Below, in pieces: positions 16,692-29,509 of a stretch of DNA of 64,000 nucleotides (within the stretch, counting starts at the first letter, position 1; every line of letters begins with the position of its first letter). This DNA is from Liquidambar formosana. Its lineage: Eukaryota; Streptophyta; Magnoliopsida; Saxifragales; Altingiaceae. Both the position numbers and the translations under genes were made by a program. The stretch lies in the NCBI GenBank assembly GCA_039720395.1, contig CM077832.1:12714966-12778965 (forward strand). Reading direction: 5' to 3'. The notes under the pieces were generated by a model that was given only the letters and a program-made list of their open reading frames with translations, ran no database searches and was not told where the DNA came from.

Positions 16692-17979
16692 ATGGGATAC
16701 GTACAGGAAGCCAGAGAGAATCACGTCAAGAAGAAAGTAGAAGAAGGTAAACCCAAAAAAACCCTAATGCTCTGTTTGGTCTCCGTGAAACTGTGAGGAT
16801 GAAAATGGGAAAGTAATAGAAGATTTTCATATTCTGGAAACCAAAGTTACCTGGAACAATCAGAATCTTGAATTTCTTTTACTTTCCCCACATTTTCTCG
16901 TTAACCAAACAACACTTAATTTTTTCCATTGCATTTACATTTATCTCCTGCCGTTCTTACTTATTCTATGGAAGTGGTGGCTGTTGTGGGTGACTTGAAA
17001 GCTTAATAGAATTTATTGATTCAATAGTTGCGAAAACAACACTGTAGGAGCTAAAAAGCATAGCCATTGCCATGGGTTTGTGTAGCTAAAATTAACCCAT
17101 TTGTTCAATTTATGATACATTTGCAAGATAGGGCCGCTTACATTGAATGCTTCCTTTGGTCGTGGCCTGTGGGGTTCAAAGGTTCCTCTTTTCCCTTTGT
17201 TGCCTTATTGAAAATCATTGCATAGATGAAAAAAATTTGGTTCGGTTTAGCACCTGAACGGTTTATTTCGTTGGTTAGAATTTTTATAATGATCTTTGCT
17301 TGAAATGAAGAAGAGCACATTGGCCAAAAATTTTGTTCTGCCCAAAAAAAATGGAAAAAAAAGGGGGTTGGGTGGGGGGAGGAAGTTGTGTCTAATGCTC
17401 TTGTTTGAAGTGAAGGAAAGCACATTGGCCAACACAGTTATTTCTGCATGTTGTCAACCTCATTGTTATACCCTTGCTGCCTTGATGAAGTCACGATGGA
17501 TAAAATTTACTGCATATTTTCCAATGAAAAATATGGACCCCAAGATTTTATTAGTTATTATGGAGACCATTTCTTGGGGGACAAAATGCATAACAGGAGA
17601 TTAATGATGTATGCTAAACAGGTGCATAGGAGTGTATATATTTTCATGTTGACAAAATGCATTGCTTGATGTCAGAAAATAATTACTGATGGTGTAAAAA
17701 TGAAAAAATTTGCTTTGTTATTTACTTATTTTGTTGCATCAGAGGGCCTACTATGCTGACTTCTCACTAAGAAATAATATTCCATGCATTGTAACAAAGT
17801 GTTGTAAGATTTTTGGATTTAGATTCAAGAAAACAGTTATATTAAACAATAGTTTTGTCCTCAATTAATCATGTCTTTTTATCAAATTAGTTAAAAATAT
17901 TTCTTTAAAAGCTTGGTTGGAAATTATGTCTATATTTTTAACTTGCATTAAAATTCGCCTGTGTCCAGCACGAAGAGAG

Positions 17980-18014
<35 letters not shown>

Positions 18015-21000
18015 CATAAAGAGAGGCAAATACATCATGGTACCCCTTGCTAATTGACAATCTCCCATGGTTCTTTCTTTTTCCAAGAGATGTTTTCCAT
18101 AAATGAAAAAAATTGAACAGTACCAGGAGGATTCCCATGAAATAATTCTATTTTCAATGCGACTTAACAAAATAAGTTTGTTAACAACAGAAAGAGCTAT
18201 TTGCTTCATCTCCATTAACCACAACCCAACGTGCAGACATGATCATATTTTTCCTTATTTTCTATGAACCCCAATTTGACCCAAACTTTTTTTTTATTTT
18301 TTTGATGAAGTAAATGTGTATTAGAACAAAAGGCCTAGCCCAAGTACATGAGACATGTACAAGCACTAAAGAAGACCCCTTAAAGCTTAAGAGCATCTAC
18401 AAAAAGTATAAAAGAAAGCTTTCGACTATTAGCAAGACTAGAAAACCACAAAAAAGGATTCTTAATCAAGGAGGATTTAAGTTCAATAATTCATTTTTCA
18501 ACTCCTTCAAAAGCTATACGGTTCCTTTCTCTCCAAATGCACCAAAAAATGGCATGAGGAGCCATTCTCCAAATCATCTTTGCTTCTTTGTTGTCCCCTT
18601 TAATCCACCAACTGGCAAGAAGATCATGAGTCGAAGAAGGAGTGACCCAATGGACACCAAACAATTTGACCCAACTTCCAATGGAGATTAGCTTCAAAGT
18701 ACAAAAAACATTATATGGATTGATGGCAAATGTATACAAGAGTGGAGTTTCTTAAGTGGCAGAGGTGGGGGATGTCTTTTGTTTGGTGTCAAACTTGGGT
18801 TTAGTGGTGGGTTGTTTTTTGTTGTCTTAAGTGGGATTGCCATTAGAATAATGTTTATTGCTAAATTTGCAAGGGATCTAGTTGTCAATGGTTTGTATTG
18901 TGGAATTTGCTAAATTTTTTTATTCCCCTTGATTTTTTTTTGGTTTGTTTCATTGTTAGGCTGTTGGCTTTCTGTTGAGGATGTGAGGGCTTTTTTGTTT
19001 TCTTGGCTACTTGGCTAGGTGGTTGTGTAGGGGTTGGGCCTTGTTTTGTCGTTTGCTCTTCTTTTTTGGACTCCTTGTCCAAATATTTATTATTCTCTTT
19101 TGATTATTACAAATCGTTTCTTATAAAAATAAATAAACAAATAAATCCAGCACTAGTACTAAGTTCTCTATCCTTCTAACTGATTTCACATTTCTTTCAA
19201 CAATTGCGTTCTTGCTGGTAAAGAGGTTGGAGAAGATTCACAGTAATTTCCCATGACGTTGGGAGATAAGTTTAAGTTCTATATGGTTGTGTATAGTTGT
19301 TGTATGGAGATAAACTTGTTCTTTTAAAGGGTTCAAAATTTTGAAATTTTATGGAAAAAGAATTATTGGGTTAGTGGTTGGCGCGCTTTGAGATGGAGAT
19401 TCAAAGTTTTGTAGAGGAAAGCTTCTGTCTTTATATGCAATTTCACTAATAATAGGTGGTATTCCAAGTGGATCAAGGGAACTCATTGGTTTGGAGTATG
19501 GAAAGGTATGATAAAGTAATTCGATGGTTTCAAGAGGGGTATCACATTTTTGGTGGGTTATGGCAGAAGAATCTATTTTTGGCATTGAACTGGAGTTATG
19601 TTGTTCCTTTAAAAATTAATTCTCCAAATTGATTCTCAATCATTGTCAAGAAGGATGTGGCTGTGGTAGATACTGTTTAGAGAATGGATGAAGGTCGGTA
19701 TTGGAGCCCTAGGTCTCTGGGATTATTGTAGGAAGAATCATCCAGCATCATAAACAATTATCATTGCTCCCCTTTCTGCCACAAACTTGGGTAAGGATGA
19801 TTTTATTGTTAGGTGGGACCCACAGGTGGTATCATGCATCTTTCAATTTACAGAGAGTTGGCTTTGATGTGTGTGATGAAATATTGTTTGTTCCAGTATC
19901 TTTTCCTTTTGGGAGTTATAATTTGTATTACTGTTTTCCGAAAAAATTTATGCGGTGAGAGTTTAAAGTTGGAGGATCCAAGGTGTGGTTGAGAAATAAA
20001 AAATGGGAAGGTTTTCTTTGATATGCTTAGTTGCAACAAGCATGAGTTTTTCCTTGTAAAAGTGAGGGGCCCTCACTCCATCAATGGCTTTTGTTGTTGT
20101 TGTTGTTGTTGGTGTTGGTGTTGGCGTTGGTGTTGTGTGTGTGTATGTTTGTAGCAGCAATTCAGAATAAAATCCTAAAATCTAGGTTGGTCATATTCAG
20201 GGTTTGTGCTAAAAATTCACCCATTCCAGGTCATTTAAGCACTTGTTTTGGATTAGGATCAGTTTTTATGATTATATAATCTGGGGATTAGGAGCTAGTT
20301 GGGCAGGAGGGCTAAAACAGGTTTAATCTATCGAGTTTCTAGTTTGTACCTGACTAACTCGACTTAAGGGCTGAAAATTGATATGCAGTAGAATAATGGC
20401 GAACTAAGAAGGAAGGAAGGATAAGAAGAAGGAAAAACCAAGAACCAAGGTTTCATGAATCTCTCCACAGGGTTTGGAACCATCACATGCCTAGGCTAGT
20501 TTTGAGTTAATTTGCATGTATTTGGTATAACTGTATATATTGCATCTTTCTATGCAGATGGTATATTTTATTTACAAATTATAACAATCATATGTTGTAA
20601 GTTCGAATACTTAATTCTTTCCTTTCCTGCTTATCTTTTGTAGCCACATAAATTTCAATAATGTTTATCAATCTTTCCAGCTTTACGCAGCAAAATGAAG
20701 CAGAAGGCACTAAAAGAATGTGAACATTACACTTCAAAATATGCCCAATGTGCATCAGGAAGAACATTATCTGTTGTTTGGCAGTGTCGCAAACAAGCTA
20801 AAGAATTAAATGATTGCCTTCATCAATAGTAAGTTCAGTTATAGATCTTTTTAGTTCCATTTATGCTTTTAGTTTTCTGTATGTATATCAGCCCATATGT
20901 TTATATATATATATGTGAATCAAATAAAATGCTAGACTCAGTTTATGGAATGTTTGGGAGGCGGTAACAAGGGGCTTGCTTATAAAAATAACAGATTCTT

Positions 21001-24000
21001 TGTTAAGAAAATGCATTCATCAGTTAAGTACTTAAATCTTATTAATCTTTAGTAAACCCTCTAGAACATATATATGCGTATATATTTTCCTCCTTTTCTT
21101 GCATGTATAAATGTGAACACCCATTTTTCGGGACTAAATGAACACCCCAGAATAAAGCCCTCATATTGGCCCCCTCGGGTTGATAATAGAAACAATAACC
21201 CAGATTTAACAGTTTCATGAATATAACAAATTTTATTGAATAGTATCCATAGTGTGTTTTCTACACGGTAGCACTACTGGTAAGGTTTTACCTATCTCTG
21301 TCTACCATAGGTGAATCCAAAAGAAAAATTCTGAAGATCTCGGAGATTGTCTTCTAGCTTTAAGGTTTAATATTTTTACTTTAGCTTTTGTTCAGTTTCC
21401 AACCTAAAAGCCTAAGCTATTAGGTGGACCCAAATAGGTATATGAAGACATGTTAAACTCGATATTTAATCGATGTGGGACACGAGGCAAGGGACTAATA
21501 CTGATTTCTCGTACTTCCCAACACTCCCCCTCACTTGTAGGCCTAACAAGACATGAACAGGCCTGTAAATTATTCCCCCCTTAAACACTCTGTAACATTA
21601 AAAGAACATGATTGAGATTTTGTGATGATAACTCAATAACACATGAAAGGCCTTCTCTACGGGAAAAATAATTCGTCAATTGTGATAGGAGCTTCTTTAT
21701 GTTAAAGTGATTGGATTGCTCTGAAAAAACTTAGATCTAGGACATTTAAATCTAGGTTGAAAGGAAAGACGAATATCAAACCCATCTATAGATGCAACTT
21801 TAAGGAATTCAATGTCGTTACAATCAAATGTGTGGTTTGGAATTGTCTGCGGTCGAACTACTAAGTGGCCATTTAGCTCGAATTGCTGGTAGGAATTTTT
21901 CAATTAAAAATGATATAATGATGTATTTTGTTATTAATGAAATTGGTTTCACCTCCATTGTTCCGTGCCATGATTCTTACTACTACGCTTGGTGGGCTCC
22001 TCGTATATCAAAGGAAAAACAACTACCTTCTAGAAAATACTTTGTTATGTGATAAATTGAATTGTGGGCATTCTACAACAACTAAAAACATGACTTTGGT
22101 AATGAAATTTTTTACTTTTAGAAGTATGCAAAGCTTTATCTTTTTTTGAAAGAAGGTGATACTTCTATGATGTCTTAGACATGTAAGACCATTTCTCATC
22201 AATGTTTACATAATTAAACGTATCAGAAAAAATTGGTTTGCTATTGATACTACTTGGGTTGAGCATCGATAAACAAAGTCTTGCCCTGCTTTCTTGTGTT
22301 CATGCATTAAATATGGCTTCATTGCATTTGAATGTGGCTTGATTGCACCTTCTTTGATTCGTCTATGTAGTGTTGTTTTCAGCACGTCCAAAGCTTCTAA
22401 GAGTAAACCTATTTTTATTTGACGTTATAAAGGAATTTCTAATATTCGACTTAGATCAATCTACATTAGTTTGCGACCAACTCTTTTCGGCATCCGAGAT
22501 GATACATTAATCGTTGATTCATTGGTGGGTTGGGCTTTTACTCCTAGCCAAATGTGATAAACAATCTTGGTTAATACAAAGAATAAACTAGCAGTAGGAC
22601 GAAGTCTAGGGATGGAAACCTTATCCCAACCCTGTCTCGTTAAAGATAATCTCTTCCCAAAGCTATCCCAATCCCATGTCAAGCTGGCGCGACAAAAATA
22701 TGCGGGGCAGGGAAGGTCTTGTCAGGCCATTTACATTGATAGAAAACAAATTCTATTTAAAAAATTGAAGAAAAAACCAATCCTAAATCACACATTCCAC
22801 TCGTAGATTTTTGCTTCTTCATAGTTTTGGTGAAGCAAATACTAAAAGAATTTAAACGTAAACATAAAATCATGAAGAAGAAGTAACTAATGGTAAATGT
22901 GGAATTCAAGAAAACGTGAAAGGTATTAAAAAAGACCAATATTTACACATATCCGGAGCAGGGGGCAGGGGCGGGGCGACCTTAAACCATACCCTGTTCT
23001 AAATTCGACACGAATTTTTAATTTTTCCCCAAACCTGCCCCTACTCTACTTGCTTGCTCCCCAAGCCAGTCCCAATAGGGGCGAGACGGGGGCGGCATAT
23101 CGCTTTGTCAGGTTCATTGCCATCCCTAGGACGAACAAAGCCTTTCCTCAACCTTCTATTCTTACTTTGCTTCAATAAATATTCAAAAATAATTTGACAT
23201 TGTTCCTTACTTAAATTTTGTTTTGGTTTGAATGTAATAGTATTTCTTTTTGATTGGAATAGTATAATCCATACATTCAGAAGTGAAGAGAGAGGAAAAT
23301 AAAAATCTTGAAAAAAGGTGACTGAGGAAGAAGAAAACGTCAAATGGAGAAAGTGGATGGATTATTATCCCTATTTTAAAGGATACATTGTTCACAACTA
23401 AAACTATCAAAATTAGATTGTGAAATCTTTAGGTAATTCCTTAAATTTGTGCAGTAAAAAGAATAGCATCTCCTTTTTTTACCCAAATCAATTGTAACTG
23501 CCACTAAAATTTTACGTAAAAGTTTTTTTTTTTTTTTCTGAGATTTCAAATATTTGGAAAGTTTTGACCTTCTAAATTTCATGGAAAGTGAAGGGCATAA
23601 TTGTAATACAAAAACATGGTAAGAAGAGTGTGAATGCATTTATTAGGTTTCATAAAAAATAATGTGCTTTTTCAAAGTAGACGATTTTTACGGATAGAGG
23701 GAGTATATTTTATAATTTATAATGGGCGAAAATGATGCTTTTCTAAACGTAAGATAGCCCATGTATTGATATAAAATTATAAATTATACAACATAGGAAC
23801 TGTACAAGATGTGCATAAAGAAAAAGTACAATAAAATAGAACAAAATAAAGAAATACACTGGAGAAAGAAAAACAATTGAGAACAAGGAACACTGAATAC
23901 CAACAAGGCAACAACCAAGTCATAAAACACACAAGGCAGACCAATCGTAGAATAATGGTTCAGGCATGGCATTGAAAGGAAGAGATTGGGCCAGGGGTTT

Positions 24001-27000
24001 CAATTCTTACCTCGGACCCCCCTCCAAATAAAGAAAAAGAAAATTTCTTGAAGTCTGTTTGGCTAGAACATCAAAACACTACCGTTCTAATGATGCTATG
24101 ATCCAATCCTCAATTGATCACTCCCTAGTCCTTACCTTACGATAATTTTTTAGTTATCTTTCTAAACTCCCTCTGTTTTGAAAAATTGTCTACTTTGAAA
24201 GAGCACATTTTCTTAGGAAACCTAACAAGTGCATGCACACTCTTTTTACAGTATTTTTGTATTCCAATTATCAATTAAGCCCTTCACTGTACATAACTTT
24301 TAGAAGGTCCAAAACTTAAAATTTTGAAATATCACCAAAAACCTCTACCTAAAATGTTGGTGGCTGTTACAATTGATTTGGGCAAAAAAAAAAAAAAAAA
24401 GAGGCCATTTACTTTTACCGTAGAAATTTAAGGAATTACCTAAAGCTTTCGAAATCTATTTCGGATAGTTTTAGTTTAGAGTAATGTATCCTTCAAAATA
24501 GGGATTGTAATCTATCCACCATCTCCATTTGACGTTTTCTTCTTCACTCTCCTTTATAAGGCTGTTTTTTTCTCCCTTTTTCTTCACTTATGCATGTATG
24601 GATTCCTTTGAGGAAGAACCACTATTCCATTAAACCCAAAACATAATTTAAGCAATGAACAACGTCAAACTATGTTTGAATATTTATTGAAGCAAATCGA
24701 GAAAGGAAAGTTGTGGAAATGCTCTGTTCGTTCTATTGGTAGTTTATTCTTTGTATCAATCAAGACTGTTTATTGCATTTAGCAACAAGCAAAAGCCCAA
24801 CTCGCCAATGGAGCGGTTGATGTATCGTCTTGGATGCTGAATTAGTCACAAACTAATACAGATTGATCTAAGTTGAATATTAGAAGTTCTTTTGCAACAA
24901 CAAACATATATACGCCCACTCTCATAAGCTTTGGACATATCGAAAACAGCATTAACTAAGCGAATCAAAGAAGGTGGAATCAGGCCACACTCAAATGCAA
25001 TGAAGTCAAATTTAAGGCATGAAAATAAGAAAGCAAGGCTAGACATATTTTTTCGATGCTCGGCCTAGGGAGTATCAAAAACAAACCAATTTTTTCTTAT
25101 ATGTTTAATTACATACACATAGATGAGAATTGGTTTTACATGTCTAAGACATCAAAGAAGTATTACCTTCTTCTAGAAGAAGATGGACCTTTGCATACTT
25201 GTAAAAGTAAAAGGTTCATTACCAAAGTCAAGTTTTTAGCTACTGTAGCACGCTCACGATTTGATTCGTTACATAACAAATTTTTTTTGAAAAGATAGGT
25301 TTTCCCTTTGACATACAAGGAGCCTGCCAAGTGTAGTTGTAAGAATCATGCCGCTAGAACATTGGAGACAAAGCCAATTTTATCAGTAATGAAAGACATC
25401 ACTAGATCATGTTTAATTGAAAAAGTCCGGCAATCTGAGCTAAATGGCCACTTAGTAGTTCGACCACAGTGTTCATCCAACAAGACAATGCCAAAGCACA
25501 TATTAATTGTAACGACCTTGAAGCTGCATCTAAGGATGGGTTTGATGTTCGTCTTTTCTTTCAACCTCCAAATAGTTTGTATTTCAATGCCCATGATCTT
25601 GGTTTTTTATGAGCAATCCAATCACTTCAACATCAAGAAGCTCCTATCACAATTGATGAATTAATTTTTGCTGTAGAGAAGACCTTTTATGAATTATCAT
25701 CACAAAATCTCAATCATATTTTTTCAATATTACAATTATGTATGATTGTTGATTGAAGTGTTTAAAGTTTGAAGGAGTAATAACACAAGTTGATGCACAT
25801 ACGAAAAAACAAGTTGGAAAGGGAAGGTTGTCTTCTCTTTCAAACTGAATGTGCACATGATCATCTAAGGTAAGGAAAGTGCTACTTTACTTACATCAAT
25901 GAACGAACTCTAAAAAGGTGGGTATCCTTTTGATTTTCTTTTTTCATTTTGGTTTTTATGGAGATGTTCTCAATTTTTTTTATTTTAGAAAACTGTAAGT
26001 AAAACGTTTGGTTTTTTTTTTCTTCTTGTTGTTATCTTTAATTTGCAATTTCTAATATAATAAAAGGCATTTTAGGAAGTTAGTTAAAAAAATTATATTG
26101 ACTTTTCAAAGTGGACAAAAATTATGGGACAGCCCAAAAAGGGAATATGGTTCCAGGATTGAGGGAGTAGTCATCTGTTTTTAACTTGGTATAATTGGTC
26201 ATTTTTATAACATGATGCTTCTAAAGCTTAGGAGATGAACTCTTGTTGAGTATACATGTTATTCTGTGTGGGCAGGCAGATTTCTCATAGATAACAATAA
26301 GAATATACATACTATTAGAAAATTCCAGTTTCACACTTACCTTTTCTAATTAGTATAAGTTGCATGTCCTCCATGATGTCTTTTTACTTCACTTTCAGCT
26401 TGGTTGTGGGATCGATCTTAGTCCTGTTAAAATTATTATGGACACCTTGAAGTTCGTCATAATACTACTAAGCCAATTTGTCAAAATATAGATCTACCAC
26501 CCCCCCCCCCCCCCCCCTCCCAAAAAAAATAATAATAATAAAAATAAATAAAAAGAGCGACATGGCTCAAAAAATTATATCTATCATGTCCGTTCTCTAT
26601 TTTTCCCCCAGAATTTAATCCTTAAAATCAAAATTATTATGATTAGTTTAATTATAATATGGTATTCAGAATTTCTTATGCATCTCTTGGGTTCCTCCTA
26701 GGAAGTAGGAAGATTGTTTCTTTAATGGAGGTTGGCTTTGGTGGTTTTGGAAGGAGTGGTAGAGGAAATTTGGGCTTGTGCTTCTTTGGCATTTGATTTA
26801 GAGTATTTGGTTGGGGAGAAACTCTAGAGGTTTTTATGGAAATTCCAGTTTTGCGAGTTAATATGGAATGAGGTTGTCTTCCTTGTGTTGGAATTTGATG
26901 TTGTTCCTCTGTGGTGTATTTTGCAAGATTGGACAGCCCTTGCATGCAGGGATGTTCTAGGGGCTTGGCTTGGGGTTTGGTTTGCTTTGGGAGGCATTGG

Positions 27001-28303
27001 ATTGTTTTTCTAGTTTTCTTATTTTTAGCTTCTTGTACTTCTTGAAGGGTTTCCTTGTAATTCTTTCCTTTCTAAGAAAATATTCATTTTCTATATAAAA
27101 TAAAATATAAATGAAGAATTTCATATGCATCCAAAATCACAATTAATCAAAACCTTGGTTTTGGCATTGATCTTACTTCTGGTAGAAATAATCTGAACAC
27201 CTTGAACTTTCGTCAGAATACTACCAAGCTAAGTTATCAAAGTATAAAAGTAAAATGTAAAATAAAAAATGATGGCTCAAAATATAGTTATGATCATTAT
27301 ATTTATGAATTTCTCCCTTTTTTCCCAAAATGTAAAACATTGAAATTAACATAATTACGATAGGTTAATTAGAAAAAGATATTTATCAATATTCATGGTT
27401 TTTTCTATCTCATTGTTTAGATGCTACTCTTTTATTTGTTGTTAAAGAAGTTGCTTTCTCTGCAAATTCTATATTATTTTTTTTCCCAATTAACATTTAT
27501 GCAAGTTATTTTCACAAAAATTCCTCGGCTATGAAAACCGGAATGGTGATGACCGTTCATAGGTCAATGCAAGCATTAGTAATTGCAACTCTCTGTATAA
27601 TTGTTATCTTACCAATTTTCCATAAATTACTTCACTCTTAATTTACCTAAAACTTCAAAGAGGATTATTTACATTTGGCTGCCATTTTTTCCTATGTTTC
27701 TTCTGATGAAACATAATAATTGACATTTATGTCTGTAGAGCTAGTCATATGTGTCTGGATATCTGGTATCTTTCTAAAAGCTAAAATGGTCACTGATGTG
27801 GGTATTTCCCCACCTCAGTAATAAAAAGAGAAGATATCGATTTCTTTTCTTCCATTAAGTCTTGAAGATGAGATGAAAGAAAGGGGAAAAAATCTTTGTC
27901 AAATGGCTGGAGTACTGAGGAGGTGGCAGTGGCAATGGTACGGCAAATCTAGGGTTAGTGGCTGCATCTTTGGCGTTGCAGATGGTGGTGTAGAATGTGG
28001 GGCTGTTGGTTGTGAAGCTGCCACTTTCTCCACCTTTATAACCTTGGTGAGAGAAATGGATGGGAAAAATCATAGAGAAAGCTTCCCCCTTTTCATGATA
28101 GTTCATATTATATTAATAGTTGCCTTCTTGGCCAAAGCCTTTATCGGAAAATGTGAAACATGCTGCAGTTCATCTACAGAACTCTAAGAATATTTGAATT
28201 TCTTACATGTTTGGTTCTTTGCAGCACCAATGATGCCGTTTTGGAAGAAATGAAGAGAGAATACATGCTCCAACAAGACGGGAAGGGATCCGTAAGAGTT
28301 TAA
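16692..28303 (+). CDS. CMC1-family twin-CX9C mitochondrial (COX assembly) protein
   Basis: Small intermembrane-space protein of the Cmc1 family, expected to act in cytochrome c oxidase assembly and copper handling after import by the Mia40 relay. Exons are 16692-16746, 20681-20828 and 28225-28303; phases 1 and 2 join cleanly and give 93 aa. The start GYVQEARENHVKKKVEEALR is followed by two CX9C motifs (C32-C42 and C54-C64). These form the disulfide-linked helical hairpin, with TLSVVWQCRKQAKELNDC typical of the family. It ends YMLQQDGKGSVRV. There is no cleavable presequence, as expected for Mia40 substrates. The introns are huge for so small a protein (3.9 and 7.4 kb) and full of transposon relics. 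The exons are intact. Which CMC paralogue it represents is uncertain. Confidence 0.9.
18285..18661 (-). mobile_element. 5'-truncated LINE fragment with TSD (CMC1-like intron 1)
   Basis: Minus-strand reading gives the zf-RVT tail of a LINE ORF2: FGVHWVTPSSTHDLLASWW, then APHAIFWCIWRERNRIAFEG. The A-rich 3' end lies at the left as a T-rich stretch followed by gatgaagtaaa. The word caatttgacccaa flanks it at 18272-18284 and 18662-18674, a 13-bp target duplication. It belongs to the same family as the fragment at 35263-35558, which shares APHAIFW/PHAIFW, W.ERN, and the gatgaagtaaa end. Confidence 0.8.
18741..19135 (+). mobile_element. Probable LINE 3' UTR remnant
   Basis: Contains gaggatgtgagggc and ggactccttgtcca, also present in order at 38377-38485, and ends in an A-rich tail (ataaataaacaaataaat). 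No coding part or TSD was recognised. Confidence 0.4.
20089..20148. repeat. (TTG)n-rich simple repeat
   Basis: TTG/GTT repeats grading into ttggtgttgg and tgtgtg, within intron 1 of the CMC1-like gene. Confidence 0.85.
21112..21523 (-). mobile_element. Copia-type LTR with adjacent polypurine tract
   Basis: On the minus strand the unit starts TGTTGGGAAGTACGAG and soon reads CCCACATCG, a common plant Copia LTR opening. It ends GGGTGTTCACA (21112). Immediately outside its 5' edge the minus strand reads aagtgagggggag (21524-21536), a good polypurine tract. It is therefore the 3' LTR of a minus-oriented element whose internal part is almost all missing. After about 60 bp the sequence passes into a mariner relic. 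Confidence 0.65.
21585..23703 (-). pseudogene. Mariner-like (plant MLE) transposase relic 1
   Basis: The minus strand encodes broken pieces of a plant mariner transposase. They are NLSKEQCQIIFEYLLKQSKN (helix-turn-helix start), SLFFVLTKIVYHIW, then TLHRRIKEGAIKPHSNAMKP. Degraded versions of the catalytic-domain segments seen better in relic 2 follow. The right end reads gagggag/TA (23697-23705), the CTCCCTC mariner/Stowaway-type terminus at its 5' end. Stops and frameshifts abound, so it is dead. A hAT-like MITE at 22606-23129 splits the N-terminal part. The 3' end merges with Copia-derived sequence near 21585, so that boundary is approximate. Confidence 0.75.
22606..23129. mobile_element. 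hAT-like MITE inserted in mariner relic 1
   Basis: The ends are inverted: CTAGGGATGG at 22606 and CCATCCCTAG ending at 23129. They are flanked by gacgaagt and gacgaaca (6 of 8 identical), fitting an aged 8-bp hAT duplication. GGGGCGGGG-like subterminal words near both ends (22701-22712, 22959-22980, 23078-23096) fit the common plant hAT family with TAGGGATGGCAA ends. The mariner reading resumes on either side, so this insertion came later. Confidence 0.7.
23704..24166. other. Spacer between two divergent mariner relics
   Basis: Intron 2 sequence of the CMC1-like gene. No recognisable element. Confidence 0.4.
24167..26167 (+). pseudogene. Mariner-like (plant MLE) element and transposase relic 2
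   Basis: This is a 2.0-kb element with inverted ends. CTCCCTC at 24167 and GAGGGAG ending at 26167 both continue into a tctactttgaaa/tccactttgaaa-like inner part. The plus strand encodes NLSNEQRQTMFEYLLKQIEK, then NYIHIDENWFYM and KVKFLATVARSRFDS, then QQDNAKAH and DVRLFFQPPNS, then APITIDELIFAVEKTFYELS. These are the ordered blocks of a plant mariner DD39D transposase. The first two catalytic regions (HIDE and QQDNA) are readable. The third, normally containing D in SPDLN, reads NSLYFN here and is lost. Many stops and frameshifts confirm it is inactive. Its 5' end faces that of relic 1, 463 bp away. Confidence 0.8.
26500..26517. repeat. Poly(C) tract
   Basis: 18 consecutive C followed by an A-rich run. 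Confidence 0.9.
26685..27114 (+). mobile_element. 5'-truncated non-LTR insertion with 17-bp TSD
   Basis: Flanked by agaatttcttatgcatc (26668-26684) and agaatttcatatgcatc (27115-27131), 16 of 17 identical. Its 3' end is A-rich (aaaataaaatataaatga). Long imperfect direct repeats and an A-rich end are diagnostic of target-primed insertion. The T/G-rich body resembles plant LINE 3' UTRs. No coding segment is clear. Confidence 0.75.
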
Positions 28304-29509
28304 GCTCATCCTCTTTGATGATTATCGATTAATGAAGGAGCATCTGGAGCATTACTTGTTTTTTTTCCTTTTTAAGGCATACACCTGTAACAATTGTCTA
28401 TTGGAGTGATGCACTTGAGATACAACTGGCTCTTTGGCTTTACAAATTTACAGTTTGCATGCTTTTCCTATCTTCAGCATTGCACTGGAGGGCAGGGTGT
28501 TAGTGCGAGATTTTCAATTTCAATTAAACTTGTAACATTGACACACTGTTTAGAACCATGGCCTTATCTGTACAGAATTTGTCGTCTTGGTTATAGTTGT
28601 CTGCTTTTCAGTTCATATGCTGAGTTGGGCTTCCTCAGATGCCCAGTCACGCATGCCCTTTAATCGAAGTTTGTCCATGTCCCCCAGGTTGTAGTTTGAA
28701 ATCTTGTAGGGGTCTTCTCAAAGGACTTTGATGAATTTCAAAAAGCCAAAAGTATGTAAGCAACCATAGTATTTCGTTAATCATCTTTTTCCGACATAAA
28801 TTTACGTTCTCTGCCATAGATCAAAATTGAATCCTTGCTTCCAGGCTTCCTTTCCCCCCTTTTGTCCTCTTTCTCGGGTTTTTAATCACAATGAGCATAA
28901 GCTGCTGAGCGAAAAACACAACTGCCGCCATCTGAAAAATGGTCTCAAAGCGGCTGATATATAACTACCACATCAGGGTAAGTATATGAGCACCAGCGTC
29001 CTTCCCACTAAAGAATCGTCGCAATTTTGTGGGTTTTCAATTTATTTATTTATTTATTTCCTACATCTTCTACAATAATCCTTTCCATGTTGAATGGCTC
29101 AAACTCAAAGATCAAGTTCCCAGGTGAGGTAGCCGGCAGGCTCTGCAGTATGTTTGTATGGGACGTATGAACAAGAGATAATGAGTGCCGAATTTAAATC
29201 ATAATTTAACGGAAAATCTTGTGGTTTCATTAGTTCCAGGCATGAGTAATATCCATCAATTTTCCCACGCAAAACTTCAGGAATACGGACCATAAATGTG
29301 GGAAAAACTGGTCAGAAAACAGAATACATCTGACACCAACATCAATTTTGGCAGAAAAGAGAATCCCTCAATACGCATCTCAAACCAGTCACCCTCTTCC
29401 CCTACATTCAAGCAGTATTAAAACTTACATCGAACCACTCAACACAAAACAACATAAAGGTAAAACCTTCGGTCAGCAAAAAACTATATATGCTGAAGCA
29501 CATAAATAT
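28304..29509. other. Convergent intergenic region and both 3' UTRs
   Basis: Holds the 3' UTR of the CMC1-like gene (plus, from 28304) and that of CCT6 (minus, up to 29509). A short (TTTA)n run lies at about 29041-29060. Nothing else is seen. Confidence 0.5.

Larger units (their letters stand above)
26390..27365. repeat. Diverged direct duplication split by a LINE
   Basis: Copy A (about 26398-26660) and copy B (about 27150-27365) share cttggtt..., gacaccttgaa / aacaccttgaactttcgtca, aatactac.aagc and atggctcaaaa in the same order. A LINE fragment with its own TSD lies between them. Removing it puts the two copies almost back to back. Confidence 0.55.

Noticed and set aside
17138..17669. Several ORFs of 60-100 codons
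   Set aside because: Intronic, overlapping on both strands, low-complexity content and no family pattern.
19349..19980. Gene-like texture around 19.4-20.0 kb
   Set aside because: No frame stays open and no domain could be read; it lies within intron 1 of the CMC1-like gene.
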